Below, one piece after another: positions 1 through 5,829 of a DNA stretch of 6,247 bases (the stretch's first letter is position 1; every line of letters starts with the position of its first letter). Both the position numbers and the translations under genes were made by a program. Source of the DNA: JBPEXY01 sp052031065 (GTDB taxonomy: Bacteria > Pseudomonadota > Gammaproteobacteria > Immundisolibacterales > Immundisolibacteraceae); contig JBPEXY010000215.1 in NCBI GenBank assembly GCA_052031065.1, positions 1-6,247 on the forward strand, written 5' to 3'. The notes beneath the pieces are model-generated. The model saw only the letters and a list, made by a program, of their open reading frames with translations. It searched no databases and was not told the origin of the DNA.

Positions 1-2
1 TG

Positions 3-512
3 GGGATGTTTGATAGTGACGATGAGTTTTACGACACCAAAATGGGCTCCAACGTCAAGTTTGCCCGTCACGCCATGGCTATTGATGAGCAGCGTTCAGA
101 TTTTGAGCCAACGGTCTGGACTCCCAGGTCCGGGGTAAACTTGAAACAGGTCTGGTTTTCGGGAGTTCATTCCGATATCGGGGGGTCCTATCCACCCGAT
201 GCTTCGGGGATCAGTGCGGCAGACACGCCGCTGGCTTGGATGCTTGCTGAAGCAGCGGCACAGGGACTGGTGATTGAACCTCATATCATGCAGGAGCTGA
301 CCGATGGCAGTCAGGGCCAACTGCATCAATCGCGGAAAAAGGTCTACAGACTCAAACCCCGGCTGCATCGTCCACTCATCATTGAGGACAAACCCACCCT
401 CATTCATAGCAGCGTTAAAACCCGATATCTCGCCAACAGCAAATACCGGCCGCCGCAGTTAAAAACGCTTGTAGAACAGCGTGGATGGGACCTTATCGAC
501 CTGGAGCCATAG
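3..512 (+). CDS. DUF2235 (Tle1-like) alpha/beta hydrolase, C-terminal part, 5' end cut by window
   Basis: The reading frame is open to the left edge, so the gene begins outside the window; the ATG at 6 is probably internal. Numbering from that ATG, 168 residues remain. The block around residues 21-37 (RHAMAIDEQRSDFEPTVW) and the block VWFSGVHSDIGGSY at 49-62, followed by a W-M-L-x-E-A helix at 78-84, are the hallmarks of the C-terminal half of DUF2235. This family includes the type VI secretion phospholipase effectors Tle1. In that fold the His of the GVHSD block (H55 here) is likely the catalytic histidine (inference); the Ser nucleophile motif would lie upstream of the window. No Hcp, VgrG, PAAR or immunity gene follows: the next gene converges on the opposite strand. 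A secreted effector role is therefore unproven, and a plain intracellular lipase or esterase is equally possible. The family call is strong; the substrate is unknown. Confidence 0.85.
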   Translation, partial: GMFDSDDEFYDTKMGSNVKFARHAMAIDEQRSDFEPTVWTPRSGVNLKQVWFSGVHSDIGGSYPPDASGISAADTPLAWMLAEAAAQGLVIEPHIMQELTDGSQGQLHQSRKKVYRLKPRLHRPLIIEDKPTLIHSSVKTRYLANSKYRPPQLKTLVEQRGWDLIDLEP

Positions 513-527
513 CCACTCGGTGGCTCC
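503..527. terminator. Hairpin at the convergent junction, possible bidirectional terminator
   Basis: GGAGCCA (503-509) and TGGCTCC (521-527) form a perfect 7-bp stem with an 11-nt loop. The same 3' arm can instead pair as AGCCAC (511-516) with GTGGCT (520-525) around a TCG loop, so two mutually exclusive hairpins are possible. The hydrolase stop codon (510-512) lies in the loop of the larger one. Neither side carries a T run, so this is not a standard intrinsic terminator. Its position between two converging genes is the main reason to suspect a role in transcription ending. Confidence 0.3.
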
Positions 528-556
528 GTCTAGAGATACCTGCCTGTTAAGTCTGG

Positions 557-2146
557 CTACTCGACACCCTGATTATGCAGATAGTCATCGTAACTGCCGG
601 CATAGTTGGTAATACCTGTGGGTGAAAGCTCGATGATCCGCGTCGCCAGCGATGAGACAAACACCCGGTCGTGGGACACAAACAGGATGGTGCCGGTGAA
701 ATCATCCAGCGCCATATTGAGCGATTCGATCGACTCCATATCCAGGTGATTGGTTGGTTCATCAAGCACCAGGATGTTATTACGCTGCATCGCCAACCGG
801 GCAAACATCATCCGTGCCTGTTCGCCGCCTGAGAGTACGTTCGCCTGCTTGTTCATGTCGTCGCCGGAAAACAGCATCCGGCCGAGCTGACTGCGTACCA
901 CCTGCTCGTCATCCCCTGGTTGACGGTATTCATCCAGCCACGCCATCAGTTTTTTGTTGTTTTCAAATTCTTCAGCGTGGTCCTGGGCGAAGTAACCGAT
1001 TTTGGCGTTCTCGGACCACTTGAGATTGCCCTCCCGCGCCTCTATTTCACCCATCAACGTGCGCAGCAGAGTCGATTTGCCGATGCCGTTAGGGCCGATA
1101 ATCGCCACCTTTTCGCCGGCTTCAATGTCAAAGCTGAGACCGCTGAAAAGATCTTCGTCGTAGCCGGCCCGCAGGTCTTTTACATGTAACGCGCGGCGGT
1201 GCAGTTTTTCGTCTACGTCGAAGCGGATGTAGGGGTTTTTACGGCTGGAAGGTTTAATGTCCTCAATCTTGATCTTCTCGATCTGTTTGGCACGCGAGGT
1301 CGCCTGCTTTGATTTTGAGGCGTTGGCAGAAAAGCGGGCAACAAAGGCTTTGAGCTGATCCACCTGCGCCTTTTTGCGCTCGTTTTCAGCAATCTGGGAT
1401 GCCCGTGCCTGGGTCGCCGCGAGCATGTATTCGTCGTAATTTCCGGGGTATATCTTTAATGTGCCGTAATCAAGGTCGGCCATGTGATCACAGACCGAAT
1501 TGAGAAAATGACGATCATGACTGATCACAATTATGGTGCAGCTGCGCTGCTCCAGCACCCCTTCAAGCCAGCGGATGGTGTTGATGTCCAGGTTATTTGT
1601 CGGCTCATCGAGGAGCAGAATATCGGGGTCAGAAAAAAGTGCCTGGGCGAGCAGCACCCGCAGCTTGAATCCCGGTGCGATTTCACTCATCAGGCCATAA
1701 TGCTGCTCTACCGGGATATCGACCCCCGAAAGCAGTTCCCCGGCCCTTGATTCTGCTGAATAGCCATCAAGTTCGGCGTATTTGCCCTCCAGCTCACCGG
1801 CAAGCATGCCGTCCTCTTCGCTCATTTCAGGCAGCGCATAAATACGATCGCGCTCCCTCTTCACCTGCCACAGTTCGTCGTGGCCCATGATGACGGTATC
1901 GATGACCGAAAATTCTTCATAAGCAAACTGATCCTGCTTGAGCACACCTAATCGCTCCCCCGGTGTCAGCGACACTGACCCCTGGGTGGGGTCCAGGTCA
2001 CCGGAGAGGATTTTCATGAAGGTCGATTTACCAGATCCGTTGGCCCCGATCAGGCCGTAGCGATTACCGTCACCGAATTTGGCAGAGATGTTTTCAAACA
2101 GGGGTTTGGCGCCGAACTGGATAGTTAGATTGCTGGTAGATATCAA
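557..2146 (-). CDS. ybiT: ABC-F family ATPase YbiT (translation-associated)
   Basis: This is a 529-residue twin-ATPase protein without membrane segments, near-collinear with E. coli YbiT (about 530 aa). ATPase domain 1 has Walker A GANGSGKST (34-42), a degenerate signature region (MSEIAPGFKLR, 153-163) as in YbiT itself, Walker B ILLLDEPTNNLD (176-187) and switch His H210. A charged helical linker follows (about 241-305), which in ABC-F proteins reaches the peptidyl-tRNA on the ribosome. Domain 2 has Walker A GPNGIGKST (351-359), signature LSGGE (438-442), Walker B ILVLDEPTNHLD (458-469) and H492. ABC-F proteins bind the ribosomal E site and relieve stalled or awkward states; the exact YbiT role is less well defined. 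The start is TTG at 2146: it aligns with the first residue of E. coli YbiT, has AGGA 9 nt upstream, and the frame above it holds no ATG, GTG or TTG before a stop. It is probably read through from the ZapG-like gene 97 nt upstream. Confidence 0.95.
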   Translation of the reverse strand: MISTSNLTIQFGAKPLFENISAKFGDGNRYGLIGANGSGKSTFMKILSGDLDPTQGSVSLTPGERLGVLKQDQFAYEEFSVIDTVIMGHDELWQVKRERDRIYALPEMSEEDGMLAGELEGKYAELDGYSAESRAGELLSGVDIPVEQHYGLMSEIAPGFKLRVLLAQALFSDPDILLLDEPTNNLDINTIRWLEGVLEQRSCTIIVISHDRHFLNSVCDHMADLDYGTLKIYPGNYDEYMLAATQARASQIAENERKKAQVDQLKAFVARFSANASKSKQATSRAKQIEKIKIEDIKPSSRKNPYIRFDVDEKLHRRALHVKDLRAGYDEDLFSGLSFDIEAGEKVAIIGPNGIGKSTLLRTLMGEIEAREGNLKWSENAKIGYFAQDHAEEFENNKKLMAWLDEYRQPGDDEQVVRSQLGRMLFSGDDMNKQANVLSGGEQARMMFARLAMQRNNILVLDEPTNHLDMESIESLNMALDDFTGTILFVSHDRVFVSSLATRIIELSPTGITNYAGSYDDYLHNQGVE

Positions 2147-2155
2147 CGGGTTAAG

Positions 2156-2159
2156 TCCT
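2156..2159 (-). promoter_or_regulatory. Ribosome-binding site supporting the TTG start of ybiT
   Basis: On the minus strand this reads AGGA, 9 nt before the TTG at 2146. It supports the unusual start codon, since the upstream frame offers no alternative before an in-frame TGA. Confidence 0.55.
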
Positions 2160-2243
2160 GGTAGTAGTAAGTTGTTTCATTGATCAATCGAGGTCGGTGG
2201 CACTTGGTGCTGGTATCGCCGGGTCGAACGGATCGGAGGTGGT

Positions 2244-2759
2244 TTAATGGGCGGTGGGCCCGCTTTTCTGTTTTGGTGGTTTATCACCCGATTCGATATC
2301 GTTTTTCTCCTGGTCTACGGTACTGGTAGGCTCTTCTAGCTCTGAGTGCTCAGTTTGCATAGCTGAGGCTGCAACGGTTGAGTCGGGGGAGGTGCTCTGT
2401 GCCGCCATTTGTTCTGGTGAAATGGAAATGTTGTCATCTTCCGGCTGATCGGGTTTGTTATTCAGCGCAGCGATCTGGTTAATATCGTGCTTTAGTCTTG
2501 CAGGCAGTTCCACGTCCAGTTCCTGAGTGCCGTCAGCCATATGTTTTAGCAGGTCACGATAGCTGTCGTTAAGGCGCTGAAACAGCTCGGCGCTGGTGGA
2601 AAAGTGATTATTTACCTGTTCGCGATAGCGGCGCAGCTCTTCTTCCATCGCCTCTTTTTCCTGTTGCCACTCGGGGTTGCCGGAGTTTTTCCCAAACAAC
2701 CGGTGCAATAACACTCCGAATAAAATACCGATCACTAAACTGGCGATGAGAACAGGCAT
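2244..2759 (-). CDS. zapG: ZapG/YhcB-like inner-membrane protein (DUF1043)
   Basis: A 171-residue protein with one N-terminal transmembrane helix (about 3-22, containing LIASLVIGILFGVLL), then a charged coiled-coil segment (about 29-77). The block YREQVNNHFSTSAELFQRLNDSYRDLLKHM is split here as 45-58 and 59-74; it matches the core of E. coli YhcB/ZapG (YREELVSHFARSAELL...YRQLYQHM). Members are single-pass inner-membrane proteins tied to cell division and envelope synthesis. After about residue 97 the protein becomes a low-complexity Ser/Thr/Asp/Glu/Pro-rich tail, making it longer than E. coli ZapG (about 132 aa). The ATG at 2759 is chosen because it places the membrane helix at the very N-terminus as in the family; a TTG at 2804 would add 15 non-hydrophobic residues. 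The ribosome-binding site is weak (GGA, 9 nt upstream). It is transcribed in the same direction as ybiT and divergent from rimBK. Confidence 0.85.
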   Translation of the reverse strand: MPVLIASLVIGILFGVLLHRLFGKNSGNPEWQQEKEAMEEELRRYREQVNNHFSTSAELFQRLNDSYRDLLKHMADGTQELDVELPARLKHDINQIAALNNKPDQPEDDNISISPEQMAAQSTSPDSTVAASAMQTEHSELEEPTSTVDQEKNDIESGDKPPKQKSGPTAH

Positions 2760-2945
2760 GAGCAGATGTCCAGGCTGGGTTGAATATCGTTGGCAGTAGG
2801 GCAAATCGGAACAAACGTGCAGCCCGATAATCCCTGATGCACGGGTTCTCTAGTGGTAATAAATGGTATTTTAGCGTTCCCGGAGATACGGTACTAGCGG
2901 ATGCCGGTGCTCCCACATCAATTGCAACAGGAAACCAAACACAAT
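2760..2945. promoter_or_regulatory. Divergent promoter region between zapG and the rimB-rimK fusion
   Basis: These 186 bp separate two divergent starts, so promoters for both directions are expected here. The most A+T-rich patch is around 2855-2874. It contains TATTTT (2867-2872) as a possible -10 for the plus strand and TAAAAT (minus strand, 2873-2868) for the minus strand. Neither has a convincing -35 at the right distance. If the fusion gene began at the alternative ATG at 2901, the spacer would be shorter. Confidence 0.35.
2929..2933 (+). promoter_or_regulatory. Probable ribosome-binding site of rimB-rimK fusion
   Basis: AGGAA lies 12 nt before the ATG at 2946, slightly far but better than anything before the alternative ATG at 2901, where the nearest GGAG is 15 nt away. 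It is one of the reasons for preferring the later start. Confidence 0.4.
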
Positions 2946-4346
2946 ATGACGACTGAGAAGGTCACTATCGGCAGTGAAGAGTGGTGTTCATTTCCCGAAC
3001 TGGGGCTGCCCGCCGTTAAGGCACGGGTCGATTCCGGAGCGAAAACCTCTTCAATCCACGCGGTCAACATTCAGCCATTTCGTCGAGACCGCAAACTCTG
3101 GGTCAGTTTCGAGGTACATCCGCTACAGGGTAACAGGCGCGTTCTGGTGCGCTGTGAGCGCAAGGTCGTCGATCGCCGCTCGATTAAAAGTTCGAGCGGG
3201 GTTTCGGAAACCCGTTACGTAATTTCCACCCCGGTAAAAATCGGCGAACAGATTTGGCATATTCAGTTGTCACTGGCGAACCGGGATTCAATGGGGTTTC
3301 GCATGTTGCTCGGGCGGGAGGCATTGGAAGGCAGAGCCGTTATCGACCCGGAAAAGGCCTTCTGTCAGGGAACACGCGATGAAGCAGCGGTGCGCAAGTT
3401 ATATGGCAGTCGAGAGCCGACCAGAAGCGGCCTGAAGATAGCGCTACTGGCAAGCAACAAAGAACTTTACAGCAATGAGCGAATCATCGAAGCAGGCGAA
3501 GAACGGGGCCATGAGGTGGTCTTTCTGGATATCAAACAGTGTTATATGCGCCTTGATGCGGTCGAGCCGGAAGTGCACTATCGCGGCGGTACCGTGCTTA
3601 ACGACCTGGATGCAGTCATCACCCGGATTCGGCCCAGTGTTACTTTCTACGGTTGCGCTATTGCGCGTCAGTTTGAAAGTATGAAGGTACATACCGTCAA
3701 CACCTCTGATGCTATCACCCGTTCCCGGGATAAATTGTTTTCCCTGCAGCTTATGCTAAAGCACGGCATCAACATTCCTACCACCGGCTTTGCCAACTCG
3801 CCGATGGATACTAATGATTTGATTGAAATGGTTGGCGGCGCACCGCTGATTGTGAAACTGCTTGAGGGAGCACAGGGGCGAGGTGTGGTGCTGGCGGAAA
3901 CCAAAAAGGCGGCTGAGAGCGTTATTAATGCCTTCAAATCTCTGCGCGCTAACCTGCTCGTGCAGGAGTTTATTAAAGAGGCCGATGGCAAGGATCTGCG
4001 CTGTTTTGTTATCGACGGCCGTGTGGTTGCCTCTATTGAAAGGACCGCTGCGCCGGGCGAGTTTCGCGCCAATATTCATCAAGGCGGCAGCGCCGCGTCG
4101 ATCAAGGTGACGCCGGCAGAACGCAAACTGGCGGTCACTGCCGCCAAGGCGTTGGGTCTGCACATTGCTGGTGTCGATATTATTCGCTCCAAGAATGGGC
4201 CTTTACTGCTGGAAGTTAACTCATCGCCAGGGCTGGAGGGAATAGAGACCGCCACCGGTAAGGACATCGCTGCAATGATGGTGGCGTCAGTCGAGAAAAA
4301 ACTGGGTTGGAAACGGGAGTTAAATCCGGTGCTGGAAAATGTTTAA
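2946..4346 (+). CDS. rimK: Fusion of RimB-like retropepsin-type protease domain and RimK ribosomal S6 glutamate ligase
   Basis: A 466-residue two-domain protein. Residues 1-155 match the 'ATP-dependent zinc protease'/RimB family (PF05618), now regarded as retropepsin-like. It starts with a WCSFPELGLPAVKARVDSGAKTSSIHA-type block (13-39), where D29 in DSGAKTS is the presumed catalytic Asp, and carries MLLGREAL at 120-127. After a short polar linker (about 155-162), residues 163-466 match RimK along its whole length (E. coli RimK is 300 aa). Visible ATP-grasp features are VKLLEGAQGRGV (303-314, with K304), DLRCFVIDGRVVASIER (350-366), EFRANIHQGG (372-381) and LLEVNSSPGLEGIE (421-434), where E423 and N425 are likely Mg-ATP ligands. 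RimK adds glutamates to the C-terminus of ribosomal protein S6. In Pseudomonas RimB and RimK are separate proteins of the RimABK system that tunes translation. Here they are covalently joined and no RimA-like gene is visible. The start at 2946 is preferred over ATG 2901 from domain extent and ribosome-binding site; the earlier start would add 15 residues. Confidence 0.93.
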   Translation: MTTEKVTIGSEEWCSFPELGLPAVKARVDSGAKTSSIHAVNIQPFRRDRKLWVSFEVHPLQGNRRVLVRCERKVVDRRSIKSSSGVSETRYVISTPVKIGEQIWHIQLSLANRDSMGFRMLLGREALEGRAVIDPEKAFCQGTRDEAAVRKLYGSREPTRSGLKIALLASNKELYSNERIIEAGEERGHEVVFLDIKQCYMRLDAVEPEVHYRGGTVLNDLDAVITRIRPSVTFYGCAIARQFESMKVHTVNTSDAITRSRDKLFSLQLMLKHGINIPTTGFANSPMDTNDLIEMVGGAPLIVKLLEGAQGRGVVLAETKKAAESVINAFKSLRANLLVQEFIKEADGKDLRCFVIDGRVVASIERTAAPGEFRANIHQGGSAASIKVTPAERKLAVTAAKALGLHIAGVDIIRSKNGPLLLEVNSSPGLEGIETATGKDIAAMMVASVEKKLGWKRELNPVLENV

Positions 4347-4432
4347 TCTGGGGTAGGGCAACGGCTGGGCAAAAGTCTGGGGAATGGATCGGACTAGTCA
4401 ATCAAAAATCGCACTGGCCAGCCAAGACTTGT

Positions 4433-4440
4433 GGAGAGAG
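4433..4440 (+). promoter_or_regulatory. Ribosome-binding site of the acyl-CoA dehydrogenase
   Basis: GGAGAGAG-like purine stretch (GGAG at 4433-4436) ends 5 nt before the ATG at 4446. This is the clearest Shine-Dalgarno sequence in the window and fixes that start. Confidence 0.65.
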
Positions 4441-4445
4441 CTTAA

Positions 4446-5612
4446 ATGGATTTCCATTTTTCAGAACAGCAGCTGGCGATTGCCGAGCATGTCGGCCGCG
4501 TCTGTGAGCGGTTTGATGATCAGTACTGGCTGGAGCGGGATGACAGTGGCGAGTTTCCCGACGATTTCGTCGCCGCAATGGCCGAGGGTGGCTGGCTGGG
4601 TATTGCCATGCCGCAGGAGTATGGTGGCGCGGGGCTGGGTATTACCGAAGCGGCGTTGATGATGCAGACCATCGCCGAATCCGGCGCCTGTCTAAGCGGC
4701 TGCTCCTCAATTCACCTGAATATCTTCGGGCCCAACCCGATAGTCCGTTATGGTACGGATGAACAGAAGCAGCGTATGCTGCCGCCGTTGATTAATGGTA
4801 CTGAAAAAGCCTGCTTTGGTGTTACCGAGCCAGATGCCGGACTCAATACCACTCATCTGAAAACCCGTGCCGAGAATCGTGGCGACCACTATCTGGTTAA
4901 CGGCTCCAAGGTCTGGACCTCCACCGCGCAGGTAGCCGACAAGATTCTGCTCATCGCCCGCACTACGCCAATGGAAGAGAGTGAAAAGCCCACTCTCGGA
5001 CTTTCACTTTTCTATACCGATCTTGACCGGTCACGGTGTGAAGTGCGTGAAATTCACAAAATGGGCCGAGCCTGTGTCGACTCCAATCAGGTATTTATCG
5101 ATAACCTTGAGGTGCCCAAAGAGGACCTGATCGGCGAAGAAGGCAAAGGCTTTTATTATCTACTCGATGGCTTAAACCCGGAACGGGTACTGGTATCTGC
5201 CGAGGCCGTAGGTATCGGCCGCGCCGCACTCAACAAAGCCTCCCAGTACGCCCAGGAGCGTATCGTCTTCGACCGACCCATTGGCCAGAATCAGGGAATT
5301 CAACACCCGTTGGCGGTCAACTGGGCGGAGCTGGAGGCTGCCAACCTGCTCGCATTTAAAGCCGCCACCCTCTATGACTCCGGTGCAGATGCTGGCGCCT
5401 ACGCCAATGCTGCCAAATACATCTCTGCGGAAGCGGCATTCAAAGCCTGCACACAGGCAGTAATGACCCACGGCGGTTACGGCTACGCCAAGGAGTACCA
5501 TGTCGAGCGGTATATGAGAGAGGTGATGATCGCTCGTATCGCACCGGTCAGTCCGCAGCTGGTGTTGAGTTATATTGCTGAACGGGTACTGGGACTACCG
5601 AAATCCTATTAG
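4446..5612 (+). CDS. Acyl-CoA dehydrogenase family flavoprotein
   Basis: A 388-residue protein of normal family length that would oxidise an acyl-thioester at C2-C3 using FAD, passing electrons to ETF. The N-terminal helical domain (about 1-118) contains GGWLGIAMPQEYGGAGLG (48-65). The beta domain has the flavin/substrate signature CFGVTEPDAGLNTT (123-136) and VNGSKVWTS (151-159). The C-terminal helical domain has ERIVFDRPIGQNQGIQHPLA (271-290) and THGGYGYAKEYHVERYMRE (341-359). The usual medium-chain-type catalytic Glu in a YEGT block is absent: the equivalent segment reads ARIAPVSPQ (363-371). Instead E246 in GLNPERVLVSAEAVG (242-256) aligns with the helix-G glutamate used by isovaleryl- and long-chain-type enzymes (alignment by eye). 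The GSD usual in the signature is GLN. The substrate cannot be told from the sequence. It lies 99 nt after the fusion gene on the same strand and may be co-transcribed, but no fatty-acid pathway partners are visible. Confidence 0.92.
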   Translation: MDFHFSEQQLAIAEHVGRVCERFDDQYWLERDDSGEFPDDFVAAMAEGGWLGIAMPQEYGGAGLGITEAALMMQTIAESGACLSGCSSIHLNIFGPNPIVRYGTDEQKQRMLPPLINGTEKACFGVTEPDAGLNTTHLKTRAENRGDHYLVNGSKVWTSTAQVADKILLIARTTPMEESEKPTLGLSLFYTDLDRSRCEVREIHKMGRACVDSNQVFIDNLEVPKEDLIGEEGKGFYYLLDGLNPERVLVSAEAVGIGRAALNKASQYAQERIVFDRPIGQNQGIQHPLAVNWAELEAANLLAFKAATLYDSGADAGAYANAAKYISAEAAFKACTQAVMTHGGYGYAKEYHVERYMREVMIARIAPVSPQLVLSYIAERVLGLPKSY

Positions 5613-5617
5613 AATGG

Positions 5618-5633
5618 ATTGCTCAGCTGCAAT
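5618..5633 (+). terminator. Weak candidate terminator after the acyl-CoA dehydrogenase
   Basis: ATTGC (5618-5622) and GCAAT (5629-5633) form a 5-bp stem with a TCAGCT loop. It begins 6 nt after the stop codon and is followed by a T-rich stretch (GTTTCTTTCC, 5635-5644). The stem is short and the T run broken, so termination would be weak. Confidence 0.22.
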
Positions 5634-5665
5634 GCGTTTCTTTCCGTGATAGATGGCCAGCCTGT

Positions 5666-5704
5666 TTGAAAACGAAAAATTATAATTAATTTTATTGTTT
5701 TCAA
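5666..5704. repeat. A+T-rich inverted repeat with consensus-like TATAAT in its centre
   Basis: TTGAAAAC (5666-5673) and GTTTTCAA (5697-5704) are perfect 8-nt inverted arms around a 23-nt A+T core that continues partly self-complementary. With one bulged base the outer CCT (5661-5663) and AGG (5706-5708) also pair. The core contains TATAAT (5681-5686). It could be an operator overlapping a promoter, or an A+T-rich hairpin ending the upstream transcript; the sequence alone does not decide. Confidence 0.45.
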
Positions 5705-5741
5705 TAGGTTCTGTTCGTTAGTGAATCGTGTTTATTGAAAG

Positions 5742-5766
5742 GCGCCGGCTATATTCTGCCTGGCGC
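5742..5766 (+). repeat. G+C-rich hairpin upstream of the methyltransferase
   Basis: GCGCC (5742-5746) pairs with GGCGC (5762-5766), then GGC (5747-5749) with GCC (5758-5760) across one bulged T at 5761, with an 8-nt loop TATATTCT. No T run follows. It lies 63 nt before the next ATG and so could be a 5' leader structure. Confidence 0.35.
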
Positions 5767-5829
5767 ATTAGCAACGACTTCTGCTTGATATGCTTGCAGG
5801 CCCACTCATCTCAAATAAATTAGCGAGTC

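Larger units (their letters stand above)
5613..5829. other. A+T-rich, structured intergenic spacer
   Basis: This 217-bp gap separates the dehydrogenase from the methyltransferase; I see no coding potential in it. From 5671 to 5710 only 6 of 40 bases are G or C. It contains three inverted repeats (5618-5633, 5666-5704, 5742-5766) and a perfect TATAAT at 5681-5686 without a matching -35. It probably holds the end of the upstream transcript and the promoter or leader of the downstream gene. Confidence 0.5.

Noticed and set aside
1650..1690. Missing LSGG-type signature in the first ATPase domain of YbiT as a sign of decay
   Set aside because: E. coli YbiT has the same degenerate segment (MSEVAPGWKLR), so this is a normal feature of the subfamily.
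2195..2215. GCAC-TTG-GTGC mini-hairpin between zapG and ybiT as a terminator
   Set aside because: Only a 4-bp stem with no T run on either strand; too weak to call.
2608..2916. Minus-strand open frame of 102 codons crossing the zapG start into the divergent spacer
   Set aside because: It overlaps zapG in another frame and has no recognisable motif; the overlapping ZapG-like frame has the membrane helix and family block.
2901..2945. Earlier ATG at 2901 as the start of the rimB-rimK fusion
   Set aside because: It would add 15 residues with no match to the family N-terminus, and its nearest purine-rich site is 15 nt away. It is kept as a possible alternative only.
3668..4163. Two long antisense open frames (about 134 and 135 codons) over the RimK domain
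   Set aside because: They lie opposite a gene with clear family motifs along its whole length, show no recognisable domain, and arise from codon bias in the sense strand.
4363..4430. Complementary pieces GGCTGG/CCAGCC and AAGTC/GACTT between rimB-rimK and the dehydrogenase, suggesting a pseudoknot
   Set aside because: The pairs are short, far apart and interleaved instead of nested; such matches are expected by chance in a 99-nt spacer.
5785..5816. TTGATA (5785-5790) with TCAAAT (5811-5816) as a promoter for the methyltransferase
   Set aside because: The 20-nt spacing is too long for a normal sigma-70 promoter and the -10 match is poor.
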